Shown: piece by piece, positions 43,799 through 56,000 of the stretch
Layout of the letters: each line of letters starts with the position of its first letter
How positions within the stretch are numbered: the first letter of the stretch is position 1
Assembly: GCA_037157565.1 (NCBI GenBank)
Contig: JAZHRO010000013.1
Span: forward strand, 30,880,501 to 30,944,500
Direction of reading: 5' to 3'
Length of the DNA: 64,000 nucleotides
Source of the DNA: Thalassia testudinum
Taxonomy: Eukaryota; Streptophyta; Magnoliopsida; Alismatales; Hydrocharitaceae
The notes under the pieces: model-generated
What the model was told of the DNA's origin: nothing
What the model saw: only the letters and a program-made list of their open reading frames with translations
Database searches by the model: none
Translations under genes and position numbers: made by a program

Positions 43799-45329
43799 TG
43801 TTAAGACCCAAGACATCAAACGCTTTTTAAGACGTCTGGGAGTTGGTCCAGATGTCTGGACGCCTTCCCAGAAGTCTGGAAATAAATTTTTGCGGTGTAC
43901 GATTGCGAGTCTGCGTGTGTCCGCGCGCAGTCTGAGGTATGACCTAGACCACCTTTTAAGACGTCTGGAAGGTGTTCCAGATGTCTGATTTGGGTCAGAG
44001 TTGTCATTTTTGACCCGTTTAGGGTCCGTTCGAGGTCTGATTTCCGCGTTTAAAATTTCGTTCTTCTCAGAATTAGTTCCTTTACTCGTTTAAAGTACTT
44101 GTATCCTGTTCTGAGTGGTTCCTTGTGACTTATCCTTGTGTTAGGACCTCGTTCTGTTGCGGCTTTGGGGGTTGTGGAGGCATGTGGACCTACCAATCAC
44201 GCCCCCATTACTCCTGATTTTACGGGTAGAATGGCTTCCCTTAGTTAATTACAAACATTAATGCATATCTGAATTAAATGATAGATCGTAGGGTATGGCA
44301 TGAATCTTCGGACCTGAAAACTAGATTGAATGATAGATCCTAGGGTATGACATGAATCCTAGGACCTGAAAACTAGATTGAATGATAAATCCTAGGGTGT
44401 TGCATGAATCCTAGGAACAGAAAACACTGAGACAAATGTCTTTAATGCCTGAATTGCAGTCTTGGATAAGTAGATAAAATAATGATAATTGCCTGTAATT
44501 GGATAACAGCTACCTGTAAAATGTAGAGTACTGTTGCTAGTAACTGTTGCATGTAATTTCTGTTGGTTGAGATTAAATACGAGCTGCTTGTGTATAAATT
44601 GGAAAGGGAAAAAAAAGTTGAATGTTGGAACACGTACTATATGCGAATAAACTTGAATTGATGAAACCTAGTATGGCTTGGCCTGAGAAACATGAGCATG
44701 AACCTTATGGGGAATTAGGCATAGAACTCCTGGAAATAAATGGGATGGAACTGGAAAAGTGAATGGGAAAGTTTGTTGTCTCTTGGGTACGTAGTACCAA
44801 GGAAAGCACATGTTACCTCTTAGTGCAGAGGAGAGCCAGCCGCCCTAGGGACCCGGGGATAGGTCTGGAGAGCACCACGTGCTACTACTTTTCGGAAAAG
44901 ACTGCAATCAAGATCGTTCCCGCGAGAAACATTCGAGATCAAGAGAAAGACCTGAGAAATGAATCAAAAAAGAGTAAATAGAGAAATAAACAAAGAAATT
45001 AAAAATAACAGCTATTTGTCCACCTTTACTATTTCTTAGCCAGCTGGTTGCCACTCTACGCAGCGTTTTGCTGACGTGTCACTTTTGTCACCTTTTCAGA
45101 ACCAGGTGTTGAGCAGCTTGATAAACACCAGTTTATTATCATTCTTATGCATGAAAAGAAACCTAGCTCGTAGGATTTTACTCCGCAAATGGGTTTTCGG
45201 GCTGCATTTAGGCATAAATAGGTTTGGCATGCATTGCATTTTTTATTATCTTTTTGATATGTTTTTGTGAGTGTTAGGGATAAACAGATATACAGATCCC
45301 TAAAACCTTAGCACTCAAGAAGGCAAATG

Positions 45330-46090
45330 GTGAAGGAGAAGCTTAGACTAGCTAGAACTCAGCTTGATCCAGCTCACCACAGCTGGAACCTAGCTCACTT
45401 GAACTAGGGTTAGCTCATCCCAGCTCCATTAAGCTAATCTCAGTTGAATGGTAGCTCAGGAGAGTTCATCTTAGCTCACCCTAGCTCAAGTTAGCTCAGA
45501 TCCAGCTCAACTTAGCTGAGTCTAACTCATCTCAGCTCCCACTAGTCCACAGGGAGCTCTAGCTAGCTCAGCTGAGTTGACAGGAGTTCACCCCAGCTCA
45601 GACCCAGTTACATCCAACTCCACTCAACTCTAGCCAGATGAAGAAGAACTCATCTCAGCTCAGGAAGCTCAAGTCCAGCTCCCGGGGATTCAACTTAGCT
45701 CAACTCAGTTGAGCTAAGCTACCTTAACTGCCTCAATCAGCTTGATCCTCCCCGGGAGCACCAGACCTAGCTCACCTCAGCTCATTATGGTAGAAGTTAG
45801 TTCACTTTAGCTTGGCTTAGTAGCTGGCAAAGAACTAGCAAGCTAAGCCAGCTAGAGTAGCTCCATGCCAGCCTCTTCAGCAGCTGCCAGCTCCAATTCC
45901 AGCTCCAGACTTCTCCTCCTCAGCTCGTCTCTTCAAACCCTAGCTCCAATACCTCCTCCTCTACTCCATAGCTAGCTAAGCTAGCTTAGCTTAGCTAGCA
46001 ACCAGCTCCTTGGCCATCCACCACCTTCAAATTCAACCCTAGCTAGCTCCACCAACTTAAGCCCTACCTAAGCTAGCTATCCTACTCAAG
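45330..46090 (+). repeat. Degenerate AGCTCA-rich array in G
   Basis: Dozens of AGCT words (AGCTCAACT, CTAGCTCA, CCAGCTCC) recur every 6-15 bases over about 750 bp, without a fixed longer period. It is palindrome-rich because AGCT is self-complementary. Confidence 0.75.
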
Positions 46091-46463
46091 TTGGTGCCAC
46101 CTCCTAGCCACCTCTTCACCCCATTAGCACCACCAAAAGCCACCAATTTTGGCGCCAAAACCTAACCCTAACTACCCCTCTTTTTGGCGCCAACATCCAC
46201 CCCCACATCCACCATACACCTAACCCTACAACCCATCCTAGCCACCCACCTACCCCTCCTTCTAGAACCCTTCTTGGCGCCAACTAAGATCCCCTTCTAG
46301 AACCCATTTTGGTGCCAACATCAAGGGGTGTCACCACCCATAACCACCCCCTAGGTGTCCCTTGGGTTGGTGCCAATTGACCTTAGCCATTGGATCCCCA
46401 ACCACCTCCATCTCTCCATCTTAGCCCTCCATTCCAAGAGTCACCTTAGCCCCCTTCCTATTC

Positions 46464-46470
46464 TATAAAA
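46464..46470 (+). promoter_or_regulatory. TATA box of LTR G
   Basis: TATAAAA in CCTATTCTATAAAAACCC, downstream of the AGCT array. Confidence 0.65.
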
Positions 46471-47707
46471 ACCCACCACCTACCACCATTTGAGGGCATC
46501 CTCCATTAGTGCATTTTTCTACCTATACCCACCTACACCTACAGCCAAGAAGAAGGAGTAGAGAAGAAGATTAAAGGGGCACATCACCAGCCCTTTTGGT
46601 GCCTTCTTCTCCCCACTCTCTTCAACTTGGGCCACGCCAAGGAGGAGGACTTTTCTACTTCAAGGAGGACGGCCAGGAAAAAGAGAAGGACCTAGGGTAG
46701 ACATCCACCCATGGAGAGAAGCTTAGGGCACGCCCCCTTAGGGCTTGCTTTGGAGGAATCACCTTGGCGGAGCATAGCAAGGAAGGAGTTGGAGGACTCT
46801 TTTCAAGCTTGGGAGCTACCAAGCTTGGAGCAAGAAGCCCTCTTCTTCACCATCTATCTAGACGAATTATGTTTTCTTTTATTTATTGCAATTTTTCTAG
46901 TAGTAGAAGCATTCACCTACTAGGCTTTTTTGTAAAACCCTTTTTCATTAATCTAGTTGCCTTCTTTGCAATTTCTTTAGTTGCATTTTTTTTAATTGCT
47001 TTGTTTTTAACATTCTTCACTCCCTCTCCCTAATTATTCTAGGCCTCCACTTGCCCAGAGTGAGCTTAGGGAGAGGCTCTAGTTGCCACATTAGAAGTAG
47101 TATATTGAATTGAGTGCAAGTCACTTTCTCGCCAACAATTTCGCATGTTGCCTTAATTTCAAAAACATAAAAATGATATGTTGAAAAAGACCAAAAAGAA
47201 AGTTGAGATCTATTTTGTAAGCAAGAGCATTAATTTTGCAAACATATTGCCTCCTTGGACGACCCTAGATACCCCACTATCTAGGTTTATAAATTTAAGA
47301 GTTGATCGATTTTACGCGTTACAACGACGTATTTAACAAACCGCGTAAAATCCGTATCACAGCCAGAGTTTGCGGCTACGGAGGGTGCTGGGCCTAGTAG
47401 AGCCCAGTAGTTGTACTCTGTTGTACCATTTTTTCTGTAGTAGTGAGTATTTCTGTTTCACTTGTACTCTTTTATTGAAATCTTCATATTTCTGTATCTG
47501 TTTTAATCCTCTACTGTTGCGGTGGTATGTACTATAGTAGTTCTTTTCTTTACTGCTGTACTTTTCTTACTGTTAGTTACTTGCATGGTGAATGTAGTTT
47601 ATTTTACTGCTTTTTGGTTACTTTCTCATTGGACGACTAGGTCTTGGGATCAGTAGAGTCGGTCCGATTCTCGTATCTCGTAGGGATTCAAGAATCGGGT
47701 TGTAACA

Positions 47708-49269
47708 GTCCTCGGCACCTATGGGCACTAGTTCATGAGGCTTCCTTAGCGGCATTGCCCTTTTGCCCTTTTGTAAAGGGCCAAGGGGAGCCAGAGCATT
47801 TTCTACCAGGCGATGGCCCGTCTCCTAAGGGGCGCTTGGTGAGGACCCTTTAGGAGTCCCTTAGCTGCGTATCCCTCTCAGAAGTTAGGCAAAGTTGCCT
47901 TTCATAGGAAGGCCTGGGCGTGTTCCTTTAGGTGAAGGGCCCTCATGGTGGGCTCTGCTAGCGGGGTCCTTGTGCCTTGTTTGGGGACCACCGCTTCTTT
48001 TAAGAGGCTACCTTCCTGGATGGGTTGGTTTGGTAACACCACCTGGGTGGGGCTGACTGATCGAGGCTGGCGGGCCCGATCCTATTCTTGCAGGCGAGTG
48101 CGGACTTCTTCGTCGTGTCGCGCCTTGTTGGCCTTGCTTTGGCGGTGAAGGCCTAGAAGTTTACTAGGAGGTAGTGCACCGAATCTGCGAAGGCGGACGA
48201 TGGCTCACCTACTCTTGGGGTGCGTCCCCTCCGTTTGTTGGACGCACGGTTATCCGGCTACCCGTTGGAACCAGGCGAGAGCCGTGGTACCTTTGTGGAA
48301 GTTTTCTCCTGAAGGAGACTTTTGTCCATGACTTCTTTGGGCAAGGCTGTCCTTGTGAAGTGGTCGCTGGTACTCGGACTCCTGGTGGGGAGGGTCCAAG
48401 GCGAATAGCGAGAGGGTCTGAGCCCTGCGTTGCTAGTGACATTATGTCACCCAGGGCATGTGACACCTACGTCCCGGCTTGGCTTCTACAAATCGTTGAG
48501 GTGGTCGTTGGGTAAGGCCGCTTGAAAGTTTGTTAGCGACCTTGGTGATTCTACGCCTTTCGGTCGTTGAGGACTTTTGGTCATGGGCAGTGTGTGGACT
48601 TTTTAGGCACACAGGCCTAAGTCCTTTACCGTCCCACAAGAGCTGGTGCTCCTATCATTGTGAAGGAGGTGTAAGACCTCGATTGTGCCCCTTGTCGTGG
48701 GGTAATATTTTGGCGACCGCTAGGCGGGGCGTGAGTGCCTTCGCTTGAGTCTGCGTCGACCATAGAGAGTCATCTTGCCATATTATGGAGGTGCGATTGT
48801 GGGGCTTTTTTGGGCGTGGAGCAACCCGGACCCCTCGCCTATTACAAAGATGATCTGCCATCCTTGGTGGCTTTGTGCCATTCTTTAGGAGGCGGCAGCT
48901 GAGTTCGCCTTCTTCGGTTTATGTTGACTGTGGGAGGCAACTGGCAACGACTCTTCAGGCTTGTTGGCATGGTCCGTAGCTTGATTTAAGTTGAGGTGGT
49001 CATCCGCTCGAAAGAAGGGGTGACCTGACTAGCGAGGGTCGAAGGTGGCCACTCGAGTTTTTTCCTTCCTCAAGAGGAGAAGATCATAGGTACTTCCACA
49101 TAAGGAGGTGGTGTGCCGGCCTTCAAGGCCACTGGCACATAATTTACTGGGCTCATATGTTCGAGCTCTCGCCCTCCTTGAGGGGAGGTTTGTCGGCGGC
49201 TATATATATATATATATATATACATACATACATACATACATACAGGATGCCAAATGCGTCCGTTCTTCC
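47708..49269 (+). other. Internal GC-rich segment of E
   Basis: It continues E after A3, starting with the right TSD GTCCT. Short open frames exist on both strands (for example 48174-48515 plus, 48209-48466 minus) but none has a recognisable motif. A microsatellite lies at 49201-49243. Confidence 0.5.
49201..49243. repeat. (TA)n(TACA)n microsatellite
   Basis: About 11 TA units followed by five CATA units, just before the 77-bp array. Confidence 0.9.
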
Positions 49270-50595
49270 TTAAGAGGAGGCTTGTTGACCTGAGGCGGTG
49301 GCTTGCCGTCTCGGACTCAGATGCGTCTGTCCAAGTTCTATTCTCCCTTCAAGGGAGGCTAGCCGGCCTGAAGAGGTGGCAGTAGATGGAGCTTCAGATG
49401 CATCCATTTCGAACCCTTGTCGTCCTTAAGAGGAGGTGTGCCTTGCTGATGAGGTGGCAACATGCGGAACGTCGGGCGTGTCCGGCCGAGTTTTCATCCT
49501 CCTTGAGATGAGGGTTGTCGGCCTGAAGAGGTGGCAGCAGGTGGAGGTTCGGATGCATCTAAGCCGAGCTCTTGCCATCCTTAAGAGGAGGTGTGCCGAC
49601 CTGATGAGGTGGCAACATATAGAACGTCAGGCGCATCCGGTCGAGTTCTCATCCTCCTTGAGAGGAGGGTTGTGATGAGAACCTCATCATGAGCCCTAAC
49701 TAGTATATTTTGATCTAATAGAATGAACAAAAGCTCCTACATAACCTAAAGGAAGGCCTAATTCAGGGAATTACTGATCTGAAAGGAAAACATGAAATAA
49801 GGGGTAAAATTGTAATTTTACCATTGCAGTACATCAACAGGATTTCTAAGGATCTAGACATAGGTCAATTGGACTTAATAAGAGGAAAAGTGGGATGGTT
49901 CAGTCAAATAAGGGTTATTATGAAATTTGAGAATTAAATGACATTCTGTAACCTTAAAAAAAATCCACTTTAATTCACAAGGTTATGGTAAGATAAAAAT
50001 CAACTAAACCCTCTAAAATTCAAGGAAAAATATCCCCTATGGTTTAGAACCTTCAATTTAGCCTTTGGAACCTGTTTTGACCTAGATTGGGGTCCATGCC
50101 CAATATTCAACCTAATTTACGTTTTTATGTAAAATATCCAGTCAAACGTGGTCAAACCTAAAATCCAACTTCACCATTGGATTCCTTATATTCAAATTAG
50201 GTTTATGCCAAAATTTGGACCTAAGGGAAGGTCGTCTTGACCCACTTTCCAAATTGGTCCTCCAAATTACATTCAGACCCTCAACTTTTGAAACCCTTGC
50301 AAATCCCCCCCTAACTTCTTCTTCTATTTCTTTATTTCGGTCCCTCTGCCATCACAGTAGGGACCATACCTCCGGCGACTTTGCGCGGAGGTTTTCTCCT
50401 CACTTGCATAGGGAGCTGCCCCCAGATTTGAAAGGGGAGCTCCCTGCGGAGCCCCCTACCTCATGGGCAGCTCCCCATGCCCTGAAACACACCATACCTC
50501 TCATGCAAACACTCGAGAGGTATGGGTCTCCCACCTGCCTTACCTCCGGCATGGTTTTCCCGCTGTCTCCGTGCACTTCCCGCTCTGCCTGCGCC

Positions 50596-50603
50596 TATTT
50601 AAG
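50596..50603 (+). promoter_or_regulatory. TATA-like box of LTR B3
   Basis: TATTTAAG in GCGCCTATTTAAGGAAG, the same as in LTR B1. Confidence 0.6.
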
Positions 50604-51759
50604 GAAGCACAGACCACGGCGCTTCCTTCAAGCTTAATTTGGCTAGAGAACTCCCCCAAGTTTGCCTCCTCCTCACTCCGGCCAACAACCCGAAGCTTCC
50701 AGCAACTCTTCCTCCCTCTTCTCGTCTCTCTGCCACCATACCAGTGGTAGAGCCAACTCTGTTGTTCTCCTCCGCGTCGCGCGGTACCAATGCACGCCCT
50801 CCGACCCTCTTCGTCGTTGCCGTCATCTCTCCCCTAGGCCTCTTCGTCTTCGGTAACAGCAGTACCCGCCGCTCTCCCTCCAGCTCCCCCCTTCGCTCCA
50901 AGTACATAAGTTTAGCTCCTCTTCTCCCCTCTTTATTCCCCCCTGATCAATTGTTATTTTCAACCCCTCGACAGTCGCCAACCACCACCATCATCCACAC
51001 CTCCAGTAGAGCATCGATGAGGTGACCCCACCACTCCACGCCTCCATCCACCACGCCAAACCCCTCAGAAGCTCCACCACCACTCTCTAATCATTTTCCC
51101 CCTCTCCATCGACCACCACACTCTCCACACACTATCACCGAACACACCCACCTGCACATCCACAGTGTGCCCTACGCATGCACGCACAGGCGATCACACA
51201 CTATGCCGACCACCGGGCCACCTTCGCCGTGTCACGGCGAAGCCTGCTAAGTGTTTTGATAGGGCTGCGAAGCCAATTTTGTGTTTTCAGGTTCAGAGCC
51301 ATCGTCGCCATTGACGCACAGCTCGAAGCTCGCTTGAATCTTTGCCCAGGCCTTGCTGTTCTAGGCCTACACTCCTAGGTCGCGCGGCTTAGACTCATGC
51401 ACACACTTAGGCCTTTGATTGGCTTCGAGGACCCTCGCAACAGCTGCAATTGAGAAGCTCAACCTTTGCAGGCGTGCGCGACAGGAAGGTGGGACGTTTA
51501 GTCCTACCTCGTGCGTTTTCATGCGGGAGTTGTGGTATAAGTTGTAAAACTGCATAAGGCTTATCGCCTCCAACTCACGGGGTGAGGTCCCCTCGCCCAC
51601 CACCCAGCCTCGTCCACGACCACACCTCGCGGACCTGGTCTTGACCCGACTACCCGTGCACACCTCGCCCACCACTGCACTACGGTGGGCCTGGTCCTAG
51701 GCACGCTAACCCGACCCGTTTACCTGAGAGGCTCTGGGAGAGTTGTGTCCTAAGAGCGA

Positions 51760-52290
51760 AATAGAGAGAGAGAGAGACGCGGGGAAAGTAGAGGTAGGTT
51801 TTGCTTCTCTGTGCTGTGCAGGGAAGAAGGAGGAAGAGGAAGCAGTTGCGAGGAAGAAGAAGAAAAGAAGAAGAAGAAGAGGAGGAGGCGCAGCAGCTGA
51901 AGACTTAGCCGCGCCAAAGAAGAAGAAGAAGGCAGAGGAAGGAGCCAAAGAAGAAGAAGAAGGAGGAGGCGCAGCACAATGCAAGAAGAGAAGAAGAAGC
52001 CAAAAAGGAAAGAGAGAAGGAAGGAGCTGCAGCTGAAGACTTAGCTGCAGAGAAAGAGAAGATGAAAGCAGAAGAAGGAGAAGAAGCAGCCAAAGTTAGA
52101 GCAGTAGAAGCCAAAGAGAAGGAAGGAAGAAGAAGAAGGCTCGATACTGTAGCAAAAGCAGTTAAGGCGTTTGATTCAAAGAATCATACGTCTGAAGATA
52201 GAGAAAGAAGAGAAGAGAGAAAGCAAAGAAGAAAGAGAGAAGAGAAGAAGAAAAAAAAGAGAGAATCTATTTCTTTTATCTCTAGCATTT
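51760..52290 (+). repeat. Purine-rich (GAA)n-type block of LTR B3
   Basis: Nearly pure A/G on the LTR sense strand for about 500 bp. The homologous blocks are 27060-27450 in B2 and 2430-2810 in B1, seen as polypyrimidine on the plus strand. Open frames here are Lys/Glu-rich artefacts of composition. Confidence 0.8.
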
Positions 52291-53015
52291 ATCTTCCTTG
52301 CATCAGAATTGAACATATTTGAGAATTGTGATTTTCTGCTTTTAAATATCGAATTGCTCCCTGAGTTCGACCACGGAATGTTTTTGAATTTCGAGTAATA
52401 AATAAATAAAATTTGATAATTGTTTTTCGTGGTAATGCTACAATGAACATATTTTTAAAACCCGACGAACGACGATCATCATCAAGTTGCTGGCAGCAGG
52501 TGGAGCTTCAGATGAGTCCAAGCTAAGCTCTTACCGTCCTTATGAGGAGGCGTGCCGACTTGATGAGGTGGCAACATGTGGAACATCGAGCGCATCCAGC
52601 TGAGTTCACATCCTGTTTAAGAGGAGGTCTGTCGGCCTGAAGGGGTGGCAGGAGGTGGAGCTTTGGATGCGTCCATGCTGAGCTCTTGTCGTCCTTAAGA
52701 GGAGGCTTGTCGTATTAACTGTAACCTCAAAGGAACGTCGGGCACGTTTGGCTGAGTTCTCATCCTCCTTGAGAGGAGATCTACCAACCTGAAGAGGTGA
52801 CAGGGGGTGGAGCTTTGGATGCGTCCATGACGAGCTCTCACGGTCCTTAAGAGGAGGCTTGCTGACCCAGCAGGGTGGCAACGTAATGAACATTGGACGC
52901 GTCCATCCAAGTTCTCGCCCTCCTTAGGAGGAGTCTTGCCATCTTAAGGAGGTGGTGATAGAATATTGGACGCGTCCGTCCGAGTTTTTGTCACCCTTGA
53001 GAGGGGGCATGTTGT

Positions 53016-56000
53016 ACCAAGTTCTAGCCCTTTGGTGGTGGGCTAAGTGCAGCCGTTACTTTCTGGGGGTGTCTCCCCGTCGTGGGTCAACCCGGGTGTT
53101 ATATCATTGTTGCGACAAGTGGACAAGGTGGTTGGGGTGCCATCCTCTGAATGGTCGAGACTGTGCCTGACGTAAGTGGCTTATGTCGGCTACCTTTTCA
53201 GAATGATTTTGTCGAGCCTATAACGTTGCAGCTTCCGATGACCTTATGAGGTGTCTTTCAGGGCAAGTAGGTCCCTTCACAGGGGCTGTCTCCGGCAAGC
53301 CTTGGGGGGTTGAAGTCCTGCTAGCTAGGGTGGGCCAGGCCGCCTCGTAGGGCTGGGGAGGAAGGTGGGGGGTGCCAACACTGTGGAGTCCAGTCGTGGC
53401 CTCGGAGTCGCTGGGCGGATCAGCCGGGTTGGTCCCATGCTAGATTGCTGCGACTGGGCTCTTCCCCACTTTCCTTGTCTTTGAGGCGAGCTCCTTGGGT
53501 TGCCCCAGGTTGCCTTTTCTGTGCCTACTTTTGCGCTTATCAACGTCGTTTCCTCCTGCGAAAGAGGGGGAAAGGCGTATGCCTCCTGGGGGATCCGGTG
53601 GCGAGAACATACTAGCAGCCGTTCCGCTGGGCCATCCTCCTCCTCTGCCTTCCGGGCTATCCTAGTGTGAGGGACGGGAGTGCGTGCTTGGTACAAGTCC
53701 ATGCTGACGCCTGATGTCGACGTTGTCTAAGGGGTATAGGCGTGAGGTGGTGACCTCTGGGTTTCGGATGTGAGGCGGCCGGTGGCCAGCCGATCCATTC
53801 TACCTTCGCCGAATGGCCTAATCGAGTCAGGTGTGACTATTCGCCTAGGGTGTCAGCTGCTGCCCGGGCTAGACCATGACGAGGTAGTGCCTTCCCTCTT
53901 TTCCTCCTCTCCCACCTGTCGGGGCGTCGCGAGCGAGATGGTAGACGGAAGGGGGAGGGAGGTGCCCCTGTAAGGGTGCCGCTATGCTTAGAGGCATGTC
54001 GACCCGTGCGGTGCGGCCTTTAGTAGTAGCCTTGGCTCGACGTTCCTCGGGTGGTGTGGTCCACGAGGGCTATCAATAGGCGACGCCGTTTTCAGGGGTA
54101 GCCTCTACTATCGTGCCAGGGAGCTGGAGGAGCTGGAGGTGAGGTCCTTCATCATCATTTAGGTGTCGCGGTAGGGGCGCCTGCCAGGTCGATTGTCGAG
54201 GGAGCGTATTTGCTTAAGGGACTGTGAGCTGGCCCAACGTAGGGGGTCTTAGGTCGCAGTAAGCCTCAGACACACCGTTATATGAGGGTGTTTGGCTGCA
54301 CCTCTTTTGCCCTTGCTAGAGGTAAGGGGAAAAGCTCAGTGGCGTCCACTTCTGTAGAGTGGGAGCTTAACTTCCCCTGGTGGTGTTGACTCGAGGCTGC
54401 TCATGTCTCCTGCGTAGGTAAATCCGGGCGCTAGGATGGCCTTGAGTCACGCAAGTGCTGATGTCGTGGTAGTGCGGAAGTTGCTGCTTTGAGATGGCGA
54501 GGACATCTATTCTTCTGGGGGATTCTGCCTTGATGGCATGGCTCGCTCCTCTGGAGCTGACGTTGCTTTGTCCAACCTTGAGAGGTGGCACAGCGTTAGG
54601 CATCAGGCTAAAGAGCCTCGGCTCGTGCCGGCCTTGCAAGGCGGAAAAGCATTTTGGGTGCTAGGCTAAAGAGCCCTAGCACCTCTCCACCTTTTGTCTT
54701 ACCACGCGAATGAGAGCGGCCATTGGGACCTTCATCCCTGGGTAACTTCCTTGAGCTCCTTGGGGGTGTCTTGTCACTTTTCTTGGGAGCAACGATCTCT
54801 GCTCCCTAACTCGAGCCTTCTCTAAGTACATCCACCCTGACCTGTGGTCATGGGGGTGCACTCGTCGAGGAATCTCATTGCTTGGCATGGGATCCTTCTG
54901 CCTTGGATCCGTTTGTCTCATGGTTGTCTTCCATGGAGTGTGGCCTAGGGGGTGCATCTTACTTCGGTCGTAGCATCCCCGTGTTTGGCACATTTCGCTC
55001 CTAGTTGGCGGAACCGATGTCGCAGGCGGGAGCTCACTTAAATAGGGGGCGCCTGTCTCCGCTATCGGGCGTTGCCGGTGTCGCGCCCCTCAGGCGCTTG
55101 GCAGGAGACTTTAGGCGGTGAATATATGTGACGGTGGATAGCCGGTTGGGCTGCCTGTCCTTATGGCTGATCCGGTCGTGATGGGCGTGGCCGCCTAGTT
55201 GGGGTGTCTGCTCCTGTCCAAACCGGACTGTCAAGAGGTGATATCCTGCCCCCTCCTCCTTGTTTCCATGCTATTGGGGTGCCATGAACGAAATGGCTGA
55301 TGTGGAGAGAGGGAGGCGGCCTAGTCGAGGTATTAACACGTCGCAGGCCGACCCGGATAAGGTGGCCCAACTCAGGCGCCTGTGGGTGTCGCCGTTCGAA
55401 GTCGCGTGGGCTATCGACCCCTCTTGGATGGAGTTGCTTCCAAGGGTCTGTGGAGTCCCGTTATCCTGTATAGTGGCGATCCTCTTGGGGATGCCCACCT
55501 GGTGTGTGGTCAAGGAGGCGTGATCTTGACATAGGCCTCCTTCATTTGGAGCGCTTGGCTTCTCACGCCGGCGGGTGCCAAGGCTTGCCTATTACGGGGG
55601 TGCCCTAGACTCTCGCGATGGGTGCTCGAGGGCATCGCGTCCTTTAGGTAGCCCTCAAGGGGGGTTGTCCTCTTCTCGGGCTTTAGGCTGGGTACTCGGG
55701 CATGTGTCCAGGAATGTTATGTTCGTGGCTCAAGGCGCTGTGAGTCAGGTACCTCATGGGGTCTGGCTCATCGTGGCGCCAAGCCTTACTCTGACTCATC
55801 AGCATGGTGCTTGATCGGCTTGGTCCTCCGGTGCTTAGCGCTCGATAGCCTTCTAGGTTCGCCCTTGGTTCCTAGTTGCTTAGCGATGTGCCCTTCGAGA
55901 CCTGCCCTTTACCCCTACAGAGGGTCATCACCTTGCTCAAGGAGCGATCTGCACGCGAACCTTTGCTAGGCTGGTGCCACTGGAAGAGCCCAGGGGAGGG

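Larger units (their letters stand above)
45119..47359 (+). mobile_element. G: solo LTR with AGCT-rich array
   Basis: 2241 bp from TGATAAACACC to AATCCGTATCA, inserted in LTR A3 at GAGCAG|CCAGAG. The TSD is imperfect: CAGCT (45114-45118) and CAGCC (47360-47364). A TATA box at 46464-46470 sets the plus orientation. No coding region or primer site is present. The family is not recognised. Confidence 0.8.
26256..47707 (+). mobile_element. A3: full-span Tekay chromovirus, decayed, with nested inserts
   Basis: It begins TGTTAAGACCC at 26256 and ends GGGTTGTAACA at 47707, flanked by TSD GTCCT at 26251-26255 and 47708-47712. Contents in order: 5' LTR (with solo LTR B2), initiator-tRNA-Met primer site, truncated gag, protease remnant, element C, RT, RNase H, integrase and chromodomain remnants, then 3' LTR (with solo LTR G). 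The order RT-RNaseH-INT with a C-terminal chromodomain defines the chromovirus (Tekay/Del) clade. The undeleted parts of the two LTRs are almost identical; 30421-30590 and 44458-44626 differ by eye only in the length of one A-run. The insertion is therefore fairly recent despite heavy coding damage. Confidence 0.92.
43799..47707 (+). repeat. 3' LTR of A3, two deletions, hosts G
   Basis: It starts TGTTAAGACCC like the 5' LTR. Two segments are missing. The first, at about 43930, removes roughly 730 bp of native LTR including the promoter-like region and middle palindrome cluster, with a short CGCGCAG-like match at the junction. The second, at about 44867, removes about 410 bp of the GC-rich segment. 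Solo LTR G is inserted at 45119-47359. The remaining parts match the 5' LTR almost base for base. Confidence 0.88.
49673..52484 (+). mobile_element. B3: Athila-like solo LTR in the 77-bp array
   Basis: 2812 bp from TGATGAGAACCTCATCA to GATCATCATCA. The TSD differs by one base: GGTTG (49668-49672) and AGTTG (52485-52489). Same family as LTR B1 and B2. No primer site or coding region is present. It contains the CTTCGCCGTGTCACGGCGAAG inverted block (51220-51240), a purine-rich block at 51760-52290 (GAAGAAG-type) and the GAATTGCTCCCTGAGTTCGA 3' segment. Confidence 0.9.
49270..53015 (+). repeat. 77-bp tandem array of E, interrupted by B3
   Basis: Units start about every 77-79 bp (near 49271, 49350, 49426, 49503, 49581 and 49658). 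Each has a TTAAGAGGAGG-like head, a GCCGACCTGA-GAGGTGGCA middle and a GCATCC-tail near GAGCTCT or GAGTTCTCATCCTCC. Two alternating variants (GGCAACAT... and GGCAGCAGGTGGAG...) give a dimeric higher order of about 155 bp. Solo LTR B3 splits the array at 49673-52484 and further units follow to about 53015, increasingly diverged. It is not recognised as a known satellite. Confidence 0.85.

Noticed and set aside
46711..47033. Short open frames at the end of G
   Set aside because: They lie within a solo LTR downstream of its TATA box, with no recognisable motif.
51743..52322. Lys/Glu-rich open frames in LTR B3 (and mirror frames at 2350-2997 and 27053-27604)
   Set aside because: They are products of purine-rich repeats, open on several frames, without any domain.
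49270..53015. CRISPR-like repeat array
   Set aside because: Units are contiguous and diverged without unique spacers, and the sequence is plant nuclear; it is a minisatellite.
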